64,000 bases of DNA, taken from Craspedostauros australis (Eukaryota; Bacillariophyta; Bacillariophyceae; Mastogloiales; Achnanthaceae). How positions within the stretch are numbered: position 1 is the first letter of the stretch; every line of letters starts with the position of its first letter. The translations under genes and the position numbers were made by a program. The DNA lies in assembly GCA_026770025.1 (NCBI GenBank), contig JAMXDE010000054.1:124001-188000 (forward strand), in the 5' to 3' direction. Positions 40,049 through 52,773 of this stretch are shown here, one piece after another. Under the pieces are notes generated by a model. That model saw only the letters and a program-made list of their open reading frames with translations. It was not told the DNA's origin and searched no databases.

Positions 40049-41066
40049 ATGGATGTTGTGTCGCAGGCCAGCTACGCAGGTGAATTTGCGGTGGAAGGCT
40101 TTGCGCTGATGGGACGCGACTTGGACCGTCATGATGCGAACACGCTCAATGATACACAGTTGCGAGAGTTTCGCGGAATGTTCGGGACTGATCCACACAT
40201 TACTCACCTCCTCTGGGAAGACCTGATTGGCACAGGTCTTCTCCCCTTCGACGCGAAGCCGAAGCACCTCCTTTGGATGTGCGCGTTCCTTCGAATGTAT
40301 TTGGCGGAGACAGTGGTGGCACGGATGATGGACGTCACCGCGAAAACTTTCCGCAAGTGGGCGTGGGTCATGGCCCGAGCCGTGGCAGAGTTGCGCCATG
40401 ACATTGTAAGTACAGCACATGAGAACCCCCCCAAAAATTGCGAACTCTCTTTTTTCGCCTACCACGACTCACTCACAATTTCCATTCGTGACTGATTGTA
40501 TCCATCTTGCTTGCCTACAGATCGACCTAGACAATCGCTTTATTGATACAGACAGAGATGGAAGTGCTTTCTTAACTGTAGATGGCACTGACTTTCGCAC
40601 TAACGACCCCAAACCTTTCAACAGAGTGTGGTACTCGCACAAGTTCAAAGCTGCTGGTGTGAGGTATGAAGTGGCTGTTTCCATCAGTAGAGGAGACATT
40701 GTTTGGGTGAATGGCCCCTTTCCGTGTGGATACATGAATGACCTGTGCATCTTCCGCTCTGGCCTCAAGCAAGCAATTCGGGCAGACGAGGTCGTGATTG
40801 CTGATAACGGCTACAGAGGAGATGACAAAGTGTTTCCACCGACATACAAAGCGGATGGCATTCTTCGTGCTCGCCACGAAACGATTAACGGCAGATTGAA
40901 GCAGTGGGGCTGTTTGGGGCAAAAGTGGCGTCACCATGTGGACAAGCATCACACAGCCTTTCATGCAGTGGTGGTCATCACCCAAATCGAGCTCTCTAAT
41001 GGCTACCCAGCGTTCGACGCCGACAAGGCGCTGGTCACAGCTCGGCAGCGAATGGGTCACGACTAG
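40049..41066 (+). CDS. PIF/Harbinger-type DDE transposase (two exons)
   Basis: Exon 1 is 40049-40405 and exon 2 is 40521-41066. The 115-nt intron has donor GTAAGT and acceptor GCCTACAG and lies between codons (HDI then IDLDN). The protein has 300 residues. The N-terminal half has helices with HLLWMCAFLRMYLAETVVAR, as in the N-terminal region of these transposases. The DDE_4-type catalytic domain has the first Asp in TVDGTDFRT, the conserved YSHKFKAAGVRYEVAV and VNGPFPCGYMND blocks, the second Asp in VIADNGYRGDD, and the Glu in ARHETINGRLKQWG. All three acidic residues are present. At 300 residues it is short for the family (usually 350-450), so an N-terminal exon may be missing. Start chosen at an ATG in good context; the frame is open upstream to 39875. 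Confidence 0.9.
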
Positions 41067-44000
41067 ACTGCATGTTTCATTTAAAGTAGACACACGTTTT
41101 GTATCGAAGAGGTTGCTCTAACAATTAAACGTTTCTGCCACTGTATTCATGATTGATACGCCGCAAGGCCAAACGAATGTGACCAAGGAGTGTGCTACTA
41201 TTAGCCTGATGGATGAAGTTGCATCTCTGCAACCGGTGTTGTGTGATGGCAACATGCAAAACTGCAAGGAACACACAACCAGTACACGGAAGTGGGTTGT
41301 TTGCGCGTGTAGGCATCAAATGTGGGGCGTAACAACAATTTCCTGGAGGCGCGATCAACGGAGGAAACAACAGGTGCCGAGAAGGCACGAACATCGTTGG
41401 ACTCTTGCGTCGGCTGTGTCTGTCTTGTGCTTTCGTGCAATGGATGTGATGTAGCGCCAACGAAGATCGGCCACGCAGGCTCCGTCAATGGAAGCACGCC
41501 AACGACAGAAACACGGACGAATCAAAAGACGAAGGTTGATGAACGGGAGCACAGACGAAAGAGCTCCAGCAATCATGGCGAAAAACCGCAGCACACCAGC
41601 GCACGCCTCCTGATTCTGCCCAGTCGACAACGCGGCCAAGTCGAACAGCGACACCAACCATACAATGGAGGAGTGGTTGTGTATTGTTGTAAGTCAACCG
41701 ACAATGGTGATGTGTTAGTCTTATTACAGAGCGGAGAGGCAGAATGCAGCAGATGCCGCAGACGACCATTCAACTGCCAATGGCGGAGAGACAAGTAACG
41801 ACGCAGGACGAAGCGCACCCTGTGATGTGTTTGGCAAAACACCAAAAATTGTGACCGAGACAATCACCGAACCATCACGTCCGCACATCAGCGACGATCG
41901 CATTGGACAACTTGGCGTGTCCGAAAGCATTGGGAATTGCCAGAAAAAAATAGAAAAGAGGTGAAGAACACCGTTTTGCGACGAAAAAGCCCCTTTGTAA
42001 TGCACCGATCATAGGGATTACCGCGCCTCCCAGAGTAGCCTCCGAGTGCGAGCAGACACATCCCGCTTGCCGAATGTTACATGACATGTTCCGTTTGCAA
42101 ACTGAGGCAAGGGCGATAGGAAGAGAAGGTGGATGGAGTTGTGTGAACTTCGAAGCGGTATTCGCCAGTACGATGATTGATGCACGGGGCGGCTTGGCTG
42201 TCCAAATGTCCGAAAGCGATTTCTTCATCTTGATGAGAACGAGTGTTTTGTCCCACAGCAACAGGAGATGGCGGAACAAACTATGCCTTCTGTGACATCA
42301 CAAAGCATGAGGAGTGGTCATGGGAGACTGCACCACGATCCATACGATTAATTGTTTGATTGCGCAGATAACACGCAAGGTTAATGCCGTAACATGACTC
42401 GAAATGACGCAGTGAGTGTCCACCTGGGCGAACGATGATGCAGATGCATCAGCCTTCACGTCGCTTTCGCAGTCACTGATGTGGGAGCAGGTCATTCCCG
42501 CACGTCGCACGATCACTTGTCATCTCAAGTCTGACTCACACGAATGGGGAGAAGTTCTCTTTTCGCTCAGCCTGGTTGGGGAAACGTCGGCACATCATCT
42601 GGACCGAACGAGCACAGGAGGCTGCCAGCATTCGTTGTCCACAGAAGCATTGGGCCGCGGCTATGCGCCATGCGAGACAAGTTGAACTCGTGATCATTAA
42701 TTATCAGGCATGATTGCGCCAACTTCTTGTTTGTGGTGCGCAATGTGAGCGACATGTCGGAAACGAGGGGCTCTCTTCCCTCACGCAGAACAGTTCACCT
42801 CAACATAGCCCCTTTCCCAGGATCACTTTCTTTGTGTTGGGTGTCCAAAGAGGTGCGCTGAATGCAATGGTTGTGTTCGAAGTACCGCTTCGCAAGGGAC
42901 ACCAAGTCGCTGCTTTCGCTCTTGGCGATTCTCCCATCTTCGAGACACATGGTGTTGAGACACCAAGCTAGACATGCGATAGCACGTGTATGCAACCACA
43001 CAGATTGCGAGATAGATTGGGAACATGTTCATTTGCGCTCATTGAAATCGTTGCAAGACGGGAAGCGTTGAGCTTACACTTCTGATATCTGTACATGCAT
43101 GTTCATGTCTGACTATTCAAACACGGTAGCCTATCCCGAACGTGGATTGGCCTGGCTGATGATGCACGTTTGATGGTGCATGAGTTGAGGAGGACCCGGT
43201 AGCAGACATCTTCTTGGTTGTTCTTCCGCTGGCGAGGTTGACCACTGCATGATCGTGACGATCGACCGCGGTGTGGACTGATACGACAATCTATTCTAGG
43301 TTATCCGAATCCCCCAGGCTGTGTTTGTCCGTTGAGTCGTTGAGAGCCATGCTCAGTACCTGGGAATGATAGCGCGTTGTTCGTCTCGGATGTCCAGCGA
43401 ACACGAGCGCTTTCGGCACATGTGAGTATCATGATACTATGCCCCAACACACATGGGGAGCGGTGAAACAAAAGTAACCGACGTGTCGAACACACCCGCA
43501 CGTCGAAGAGGGAGGGGCAATACATGGGGGAGAACACGCTCCAATGTCCAAGCCCCGTCGGATCGGTGTTCTTCCGAAGTTTCGCACTCGCGAACGCGCA
43601 TTGGCACTCGCGTAACCGTCACTGGGTATGTTAAGTGGAATGCGTTGGTAGCGACATGGTCACGACACAGGATCGACATGGGATCCCTATGAACACACCA
43701 TGGACACGACATGGACGTGCGACACGCACGAGACAGGACAGGCATCGACGAACAGAGGAGACGCGTCCGACGAGCAAACGAGACGCGTCGGACGAGCAAA
43801 CGACGCGAGATCGACGAGCAAGCAACACTAAATCAGTACTAATTTGCTCAAATTCCCGCACATTTGTCACTGTGACATGTCGTGATAGTCGGCCATGCTA
43901 CGACATCTAGCCTAGTTGTCGTTTTATCAGCGGTATGGTGCATTATGAACAATTAGATAAGATGAATGGAACATATTGTCTGCAGTGCTCAGCATAAGTG

Positions 44001-47000
44001 GTTGACGTTGATTGAAGACAGCATTCCGAAGCACAATTGACATGAGAGTTTTGCATCGCGGTGTTCTCAACCTTGTCATGTACGAAACCGTGACATCTAT
44101 CAATAAGCAACAATGTCGTATGGGACGTGTCGAAAGTACAGAAGTAGACCACAATCAATGTACAATCGACGAGCAAACGACGCGCGATCGACAAGCACAC
44201 GAGGCACGTCCGACGAGCCAACTCAGGACGACTGACAAGCAATCGACACGACCATGAGCACGACGTGAGCACGACGTAAACACGACGTAGACGTGCCTTG
44301 GATGTGACAAGGGTGCAATGGATGCACGACTTGGACGCGACCCTGTCACGACTTGGACACGACATAGGTACGACTTCGCACACATGGCTGCACGAGGGGC
44401 GTTGCGAATGACAGTGACGCTCAACGCATGCGTGCGGAGAAACTAGTGTCCGTTCCGTTGGTCGGTCTGTTTCGACCCCATAAATAGGCGCCTGTGCTAT
44501 CCGCAGGAAATACCCCGAGCAATTCACATCGTGACACAAAGAGCTGCAGGGGCATACATGTTGATCGTGCTTCGCTTCCATCGTGTTGTGTATGAGACTC
44601 ATGCGAACATCGTTCACTTGTTGTGTAACCGCCATTCGCGTGCTTGCTTCGCGGAGGTGCGCATCCAGGGAAACGTGTTCTCGCCACGCGCGGTACTACA
44701 CTGTCGCATGGAGCAAACTGTTACCGTTATCATCTCGATGTGCTCCACCGCGACTCCTCACAGACGGACGCGCGTGATGACATCAGTAATAAACATCACG
44801 GTGAATCACATGAACAGCGGAGAGTGAAGGTCGTGTCGCATGCGCTGTCCGACACCCAATTGCAACACACACAGTCTCATCTGTTCTCTCGCACTACGCC
44901 GCGCAATCAACATGACCGCTTCTGTCACGGTGAACACAGCGGGCATGCCCATCGCTGAACCAGGACAGATTCTGCTCATCTCGTGTGCGTTGCGATGTTC
45001 ATGTTGCAGTTCCAACTGCGGGGGATGATGGCGACAGCCAGCTCGTTGCTGTGTGGCGTTTGGGGCGATTTCTCTGTCTTTCGCCAGTGACTCAAACCGA
45101 AGTGAGCGCGTCACGAATTTGGATGCGCTGATGCTGGGCACTGTGGGACGCCTTGTGTCTTTGCGCCAACTTGCTGTGCAGATGGAATCCTCCGCCGCTG
45201 CCTCCAACTGACAACAGGCGAATCAAGCACTGTTAACGCACGCACTCGAAGCGCATTCAACACAGTGGCAACACTGACTCGAATTGAACTCGGTGATGGC
45301 TTGCCCTCGTTTGATGTTGTTCCTGTGATGCAAGAGGCATGCGACAGGTCGGCTGCCCAAACAGATGCACAGAACACACGATAACTAGCCCATCCCTTGT
45401 ACTAGGAACAAATAGCTCAACTGTCAAAACCACGAAACATGATGATCGTCGATAGCTTCCTGTGTCTGTTGAGTTTGCACGTGGTTGGTGTCCTGGTTTG
45501 AAAAGAGCAAGCAAACAATTGCACTGATGGGGTATTCGGGAAAGCGCCATGTTCCGTTGTTGGACGTTGCAAATACTATTTTCTGAGTTTGCATGTCGGA
45601 CGCACTGGACAAGCATCGTGAGGAATGCAACGCGAATTTCGTGCCCTTGTGGCAACACCCCCAAGAAGGAAGACCGCCAGACACCAACGATTGCTGAAGA
45701 GAGTCCCACTTTGTCATGCGAAAAACCCAGAGAATCACCAACGAGCACCTGAGCCGCACAGCCAAACAAACGTTGCACGGGGCAGGCTCACCACCTTCGA
45801 CAACGGACACGAGCACGATAGTGATCACCCAATAACGTAGTGCGCATTAATACAGGAACGTGGAGGAATGGCGCTGCTCCCGGTGCAGAGCGCGACGGTT
45901 GATGACACGAAGTTCAGTAGGCTAGCAGAATAACGGACAGCTTGTAGTGGGAGGAGAGCTCTATGGCAATCAACGACGGTGCGAAAAGGAACCGCTCGGA
46001 CAAGTACGAAAGTTACCTGAGCAAGGGGAGGGGAGAACACGAATGATGATTGCAAATCACCCACTTCTTTCCAAAGAGGGAAAGCAAATGTGTGACTGCG
46101 TCGATGCCGCGTTGTGTTGTGGGTCTGGGGCAGGGATGTGTTGGGACAGACACAACAGGGTGGAACGAGAAAAGGGGACATCATTGGCATGTGCGAACAG
46201 TGCGCGACATCGCAACCACGAACGCAAATCAGCGCGATGTCATGTGGACACGGGAAAGGCGTGCTCTAGTAGTCCCATGAGCGCATGACTCGACAGACCC
46301 AAAAACGCAGAACATGCCCCAAGCGTGAACAAATCAAAAACCGACGCAAAAAGAGCCTTTACCGCGCTTCCCATGGTGATGATGCACCAAGTATTCTCAT
46401 GAAACATGCGAGGGAAATTGGAACCGAACGAATGCATCAGAAAAGTTCGCGCCATCACCTTTCTCTGCAGCCAAGGAGTGGTGAAACCACAAGCGAAACA
46501 AAGCGAACGCTCAGCGTGGATGTCACAGTTTCGTCGTGACTCACACACGCAAACATAACTTTCACGCAGCCTACTTGTTCCTGTGTGCAGTAAGTAATTC
46601 GCGTGCTATCTACATTCTCGACTTTCTCCATCTTCGCGCTGGCAGAGTGCGGTAAACCGCATTCTCTTGATGTGTTCGAACGCACCCTTCCAATGACATT
46701 CATGTTGTTTCTTTGTACGTGAGAGAATCCGCATGTTGCCTTCCGTCGGCATCTCGCCAAGGTCGTCATAAGCCCCGTGCACATTTCGCTCGCATCGATT
46801 GGCAAATCATGGATGGTACCACTATGAGCGAACACGAAACGGACATTCAACGGAATCAATCACGGATTGGCGAACTTCAATGAGCTCCCTTTGGCGCTTT
46901 GACACCGACACACCCAAACACGCAGACACAGACAAGCTGATTACAACAAAAACTCGAACACATGAGAAAAACCTTCGGCACAGTTCGGCGCGGCGTTCTC

Positions 47001-47308
47001 ATCACAAAATGGAGAACTGCTGAGGCGAAAAACAAACGGCGTTGAACGGCTCTCTGCAACAACGTCGCGTTACGATGGCTGAAACAGGGAGAGACAATGC
47101 CAAAGCAGCAGCAGGAGCATCGGCAACAGTGGCAAGGAGTAACGAAACATCGAGACAGCATAATGAGTTTCACCTCACTTGTATGCATAATAATACTTGT
47201 GTTGCAAAATATTCATTCTCCCGCCTTCAAATATCTGTGCAATGGGCATTCGCTCCTTCGTTCTAACCCTCAAGTATCCCCGCTGTCGCTATCGCTGTCA
47301 CAGTCAGC
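41067..47308. other. Gene-poor region of 6.2 kb
   Basis: I found no supported gene. Open frames are all short and occur equally on both strands. The region includes low-complexity tracts rich in CGACGAGC, CACGAC and similar words (43640-43830 and 44150-44350), and one degenerate copy of the GGGAGGCGCGGTAAT motif at 46358-46372. It probably consists of decayed mobile DNA. Confidence 0.55.
43735..44300. repeat. Dispersed CGACGAGCAAACG-like low-complexity tracts
   Basis: The words GACGAGCAAACGACGCG and close variants occur in two clusters, about 43740-43830 and 44160-44240. They are followed by GAGCACGACGT and GACACGAC runs. Copies are irregular rather than a clean tandem array. Confidence 0.6.
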
Positions 47309-50300
47309 TCAAAGCAGGGTGGTCCAGAATTCGGCCTTGGCGAGGTCGCTTGCCTGCAGCATTGCGAGGAACTTGCCGTTGGCGCGCATGTTCTCGGTCA
47401 TCTGGGCGATGCGTCGGGAGTTGTTGGGCAACGGGTTGGCCTTGAAGAAGGCATCGATCTCATCGGCCTTCTCGATGGAGCAGAAGCCTCCCGCGCACAT
47501 GACGACCACCGCGTTCATCAACGATGGACTTGAGGCTCCCAGCATGGTCTTCAGACGGTCGAAGTTGTCCTGGAAGAACTGCCACGAGATCTCGCGGCCT
47601 CTCTTGGAGGACCGGCCGACGGATCCCATGGCGTAGAAAAAGTCCTGGAGCTTGATGGCACCGGAGGTGGTCCATTCCATCGTGGCCAGCTTGAGCTTGT
47701 CATCCGGGGTGGCACCCAGGCTGTTGAGCACGTGCTTGCGCTCTGCGTTGTCCTTCGCTGTTGCGTAGTAGGCTTTAATTTCGTTGTACTCTTTCTCACC
47801 TCCATTCTTCAGGTAGATCTTGAACACGGGTGTTTTGATGTCAGTTGGCACCGACTGGACGTCGCTGGGATCGGCGAGGAACGCCTTGCATCGCTTGTCG
47901 GCTTCGCTAGCGACCGCTTCGTCCTTGTAGCAGAACGTCTTCAGCAAGGCGACCATGTTGCCGCGCAACAATCCGGTCAGATGCTTGTCATCGGCAGAAG
48001 GAGTCCATCCCACAAGGTCCACCAGCGGAAGCACCAGCTTCTGCGCGAAGGCCAGGAAGCTTGGGTACATGACGTCATCGTCGGACAGGATAACCTCCAG
48101 GCCGCCCAGGGCATCGGTGAGACCCTGCCACACGATCGTATCATCCTCCTTCGAGTAGGACGCGAGAAGCTTCATCATATCCTCGGGTTTCATCTTGCCC
48201 GCCTTCACCAAGGCGTACGAATCCATCACCAATCCCACGCGGTCGGCAGGTTGGAGTTCCTTGGTCTCGATCGCCTTGCGCAGACGGTTGTACATTTCGG
48301 ATGTGCACTGAACGCGCATTGGGACTTCCTGTCCCGCATTGAGTTTGACCCAGGCATCCTTGGAAGAGAGCGGGACGGTGATCGTGCCCGTCTTCTCCCT
48401 CATGATCACCATGTCCTCCTGCGTGCCTTTGGCCGTGCAGGTGATGATCGGGATTGTCCAGATCTTGTCATCTTCACCGGACGGCGGGTCCGATCCGTCC
48501 GCAAGGAACCACGATTGCTCCACCTTGAGGACCACCTGATTGTCCTGCCAGTCCTCCGACACGACCTTGAGCAGCGGGAATCCCATCTTCTCCGTCCAGC
48601 TCGACATGAGCTCTTGGACTGGCATGTTCGCCACGGCCTCCCATGCCTGCCACAGATCGCTGGTCTCCGTGTTGCCGAAGGCGTGCTTCTTCATGTAGTT
48701 GGCGAGGCCGGTTTGGAAGTTCCTCATGCCCAGCACTGCGCGGATCATGCGCACGACGGATCCACCCTTGCAGTAGGAGATGGCATCGAAGACCTGCTCC
48801 ACCTCCTCGGCGTGGTGGATTGGCACTTGGATTGGATGCGACGATTGCAAACCATCGAGCTGGAGGGCGCGGGAGAAGTGTCCCGTCACGAATTGGTCCC
48901 ACATCTTGTAGTCCGGGTAGATGAGATCCGACGACCAGTTCTCTGCCCAGGAGGCGAAGCCCTCGTTGAGCCAGAGGTCGTCCCACCACTCCATCGTGAC
49001 GAGGTTTCCGAACCACTGATGCGCCAGTTCGTGACACACGACGCTGCACACGCGTTGCTTCTGCGTGTTGGAGGCTGTGAGGGGGTCGATGAGTACATCG
49101 GCTTCACGGTAGGTCACCAAACCCCAATTCTCCATTGCACCGGCCGCCTGCGCGAGTGGTGTGATGCGCATTGAGTAGAATATAATGAAGTTGTGTCGTG
49201 TTCATTCCGTGGCACGTCCAGCAGTCGTCGAGAAGGAATGGATAACGTAATGAATGGGCGGTGACATGTGTGAGCAGGTGTGTAAGCAATTGCGTTGATG
49301 GGTTGGTGGCGATACGATCGCAATGACAACAAGCTGGCACGGCATGCTGGATACAGACGAACGACCAGCAACGCGATGCCACAACACGCAAACGACGCAA
49401 CTACCATTGCCTGACACACCACAACACTCCATTCCAATCAACTCACAAATTCGGGAATGGCCACCATATCCAATTTCGGCAGAGGATACGGCGTGCCGAA
49501 GAATTCGTCGTACGCATCCAAGGCCTTGGTGGCGCACTCCAAAGCGAAATGGCCGTTGGCGGAATTGCCACGCGGCGCGTAGACCTTGACGAGGATGCCG
49601 TTGTTGGACTTGGCCTGAACAAAGTCTAGATCTCCCACGCAGTAGGCCAGCAGGTAGGTGCTCATCTTGGGCGAGTCGAGGAATTGTATGGTGACGGTGG
49701 GCACGTCGGTGGGGTTGTTGGGCTTGTTGGTGTGGCGCGATGCTTCGGGCATGTTGGAGAAGCAGGTGAGGTCGGATGGGACCGTCATGGTGAGGCCGAA
49801 GACCGCCTTGGCCGCTGGTTCATCGACGCATGGGAAGGCGCGGCGGGCATCCAGGGCTTCGAATTGAGTGGAGGCGATGATGTTTGGCTTTCCCGTGATG
49901 GCATCGACGTAGTTGGAACGGTAGAACCCGGCCATCTGGTTGTTGATGAAGCCGCTGAAGGCGATGGTCAGCTTGATTTGGGAAGACTTGGGGATGTCAT
50001 CGACAAACGAGAGCTTGACTTCGGTCTTCTTCAAGTAGTTGACCACCTGTTGTAATATGTGTGCGTATTTGTGTTGGTGTTGGTATGGATGTGTGAATGA
50101 GTGGGTGCATGTGAATGTGTGGATGAGTGTGGGTAGGAGCAGAATACAGCAGAATACAACAGAATACAGCAACGACATTCGGCACAATGCAGCAACAATA
50201 GGCACTCAATTGACGACAATGAAGACAACAACAACGACAACACTCACCTCCTCGGCTTCAACAGACTTGGTGGATCCGGTCTCCTGAAAGCTGGCGCTGT

Positions 50301-50526
50301 GGATGTTGATCTCCTTGGAATGCAGCATGATGGACTTGGCATGCTCCGCTGGGATGGCGTCCGCGGTCTTCATGGTGATGACCACCGTCCCCGTGAAGGT
50401 GAAGTTGATGAGATCGGGGACGAGGTTGAGATCGTAGCGCAAGGGAACGACATGGTCGGGCAAGAGGACGCGGCCGTCGGTCTTGCCGGCTTTGGCGGGT
50501 GCTGTTGCTTCTGCTGCTTCTGTCAT
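47309..50526 (-). CDS. M1-family zinc aminopeptidase, puromycin-sensitive type (three exons)
   Basis: Exons are 50526-50248, 50046-49447 and 49147-47309. Introns of 201 and 299 nt have GTGAGT donors and acceptors ACAACAG and CGCGCAG; frames join at codon boundaries (VEAEE|VVNYL and VAIPEF|AAGAMENWG). The 905-residue product removes N-terminal amino acids from peptides. The exopeptidase motif GAMENWG is complete, and the zinc site HELAHQWFGNLVTMEWWDDLWLNEGFA is split here as HELAH and NEGFA. A catalytic Tyr lies downstream in the SYCKGG region. The N-terminus (PDHVVPLRYDLNLVPDL) matches cytosolic M1 enzymes, and there is no signal peptide. The length is typical. It is a housekeeping enzyme of peptide turnover. 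Confidence 0.93.
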
Positions 50527-51146
50527 GGTGTTGTCGTCAGTCGTGTTGTTGTCGTTGTTGTTGTTGTTGTTGAATTATGGTGCCTTCAAGATTGATCGCA
50601 GATGATCGCTGAGAGGATCGTTGCGTTGCGCTGAGTGCTTGAACTGGTACTGCTCGTTCGTTTCTATTTCCAGAGCGCTGGAACACTTCAGATGAGTTGT
50701 TTGCCAGAAGTGTTGCTGTTGACGACGAAGGTTGCTTCGATCAGAGACAAGAAAGGCGCAAACACGCAAAGATACAGAACGGTGGCGAAGAAGGAACGCA
50801 TCAACGCAGCACGACATAACAGTTGCGAAGCGGAAAAGACAGGTTGTCATGGTGCGAAGCGAACGACGAAGATCTCCCCAATCGGATTCGGATTGGTCGT
50901 TGATCACGCCATTTTGGCGCGCAAATGCCACTCAAACCACAACGACGACGACTGCGCCATCGATCTTCTTGTTGCACATTGACAAAGGCAAGGACATGCC
51001 TCCATACGACAAGCACCTTCATCCTTTCTGCTCTACATCTGCCTACTGCACGCAAGCCATAATCTCAGCGACTCCGTCCAGCCACGCATCACAGACATTG
51101 ATCACGCAAGACGCAGACACACAACGTTGCGGTTCCCAAACACGAC
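50527..51146. other. Intergenic region upstream of the aminopeptidase gene
   Basis: Contains the aminopeptidase promoter and a GTT/GTC-rich leader next to its start codon (50535-50575). The gene diverges from the short ORF at 51147. No other feature is seen. Confidence 0.5.
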
Positions 51147-51428
51147 ATGTCGAATGCATCGCAACCCGAGAACAAGGCGGACAGCAAGGCGCAAGCAGAA
51201 CGAACGACGCTGGAAGACGGCATCTTCGGATCCCTGCTGTCCGCCTCTTCCGTCATACAGCAGCAACAAGACAGCCCCGCAAAGCGAACCAAGTTCGAGT
51301 ACTTGGCGTACCGCGGCACGAAGCACACGAGAGTTGGCAACGACTACCAAGTGACGATGCTGCCGTCGCCGAATGCGCCGCAAGAAGACGCGTCCGCAAC
51401 GAAGGAAGGACATGCTGGTGGGCAATAG
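51147..51428 (+). CDS. Short ORF with ELM2-like N-terminal motif (fragment)
   Basis: Encodes 93 residues from an ATG in good context. The middle, KHTRVGNDYQVTMLPSP, resembles the start of ELM2 domains (pattern VGxxYQAxIP) found in chromatin co-repressors. ELM2 normally continues with a W-D block and then a SANT domain, and none of this is visible downstream in any frame. It may be the first exon of a gene whose remainder I cannot recognise, or a truncated gene copy. Confidence 0.4.
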   Translation: MSNASQPENKADSKAQAERTTLEDGIFGSLLSASSVIQQQQDSPAKRTKFEYLAYRGTKHTRVGNDYQVTMLPSPNAPQEDASATKEGHAGGQ

Positions 51429-52773
51429 CTCATGTGTGGGTGTAGCAGAATGCTTTGAGACAGAGAGGGAAGGTTGGCGCATTTGCGACATGGTCCGACG
51501 CAGGCGGGCATGCGTGGATCCTCGGCGAGAAATGCACCTGAATTCCGCAGCAATGGGAGTACTGCTGAAGGATGATACGGACAATACATTGTGGAACAAA
51601 TACCCACGCATGCGGAACGAGAACACAAGAACAATAGCACATCTGCAGATACGGACCTTTCTCAGTCTCTGATGCTCGCGCGCAACTGTGTCTCTGATTT
51701 GCGTTGCTTTGTTGGATCCGGGTGTCGTCTCTGAATGCAACTGGAGGCTCTACACCCAACGTTCCATTCACACATCCGCATCATGTTCAAGTTTACGACT
51801 ACATTCATGTTTGCTTTGGCCTGTTTGCGCCGTGCATACCGCACAAAGTGATAGTCGCACACGAAGACTGAGCGGGTGCAGAAGCTGTCGACACCAATCA
51901 CGTCGACAACGGGTTTGGGAAGACCTCGCATGTACCGGTTTGCCGGAGGTAGCCGTTAAACGTGACGCTTCAGTCGCCACGCTGTCCTTTTCGTTTTTGT
52001 CAAATTGTGACTGGGCGAGGTGGAATTTATCACGTTTGTCACAAACGACAATTGACCATAATTATCGAATCGTGCAGTGCAGTCGATGCGACACTGTTAT
52101 TTTATCGTTCACGTTGAATCGATCGAATCGAAGAGGCAAATTCGCGCTCGAAAGCTCGATCAGCTGCGCTAAGCCAAAGGGGCTTTCTCGTCAATGTATG
52201 GATTTTACACGAAATCCGCCACGATTTTATCATTGGATCCGCCTGCGACCGTGGTTGTGGAACGCACTGTCGTGTCTTCCTTTCTTGGTGGTCATCAAAC
52301 GCCACGATGGCTCGCGCCCGATGCTTCGAAGCCAGAATGCCGAGCGACCACACCAGCTACGACCCATCAAACAAGCAGGTAAGGGCACAAAGTCTCTTCA
52401 TCTCGGATCCGACAAGAAAGGAGGCGTTCAGAGTCGCCAACAGGCTTGTTGTCCGCACACAACAAAGCGACAAAGTACGATCCGCAAGCCCATTGCATGC
52501 ATCTTGCCTCCTTGTTGGGACGAATACGAAGACTCTGCCATACCTTGTCATACCTTGCCATACTCCACAAGGCTCTACTGCATGTCACCACCACAAACAG
52601 AACAACACAAGCAACAGAAGCAACAGAAGCAACACAAAACGGAGAGAAGACTGCAGACGCAGATTGAGTGTCGAGAGGTGCTTCAATAGAGACGGTCAAA
52701 GTGCAATAGTATTCCAATACTCAGCAACACTCAGCAACACTCAGCAACACTCAACGACCATAACACTTCCATC
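51429..52773. other. Region between the ELM2-like ORF and the LRR gene
   Basis: No gene is certain. A 333-codon plus-strand frame (51688-52689) has composition unlike a real protein and is treated as chance. A short ATG frame at 52307 ends at a donor-like CAG|GTAAGG (52376-52384), and acceptor-like sites precede 52774, so a 5' non-coding exon of the LRR gene is possible. Short CTCAGCAACA repeats occur at 52719-52750. Confidence 0.45.

Larger units (their letters stand above)
36165..42031. mobile_element. Probable two-gene PIF/Harbinger-type DNA transposon (limits tentative)
   Basis: Two divergent intron-containing genes, an accessory protein on the minus strand and a DDE transposase on the plus strand, match the two-gene design of PIF/Harbinger elements. 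The limits given are a 15-bp exact inverted pair, GGGAGGCGCGGTAAT at 36165-36179 and its reverse complement at 42017-42031. No clear target duplication is seen at them, and a 13/15 match to the right member occurs at 46358-46372, so the ends are uncertain while the gene pair is not. Confidence 0.4.

Noticed and set aside
47732-49174. A 480-codon open frame on the plus strand across the aminopeptidase gene
   Set aside because: It is antisense to a gene with complete M1 motifs and has no domain of its own; it arises from codon bias on the opposite strand.
51688-52689. A 333-codon plus-strand frame before the LRR gene
   Set aside because: Composition is Cys/Arg/Ser/His-rich and aperiodic, there is no domain, and it overlaps likely promoter and 5' leader sequence.
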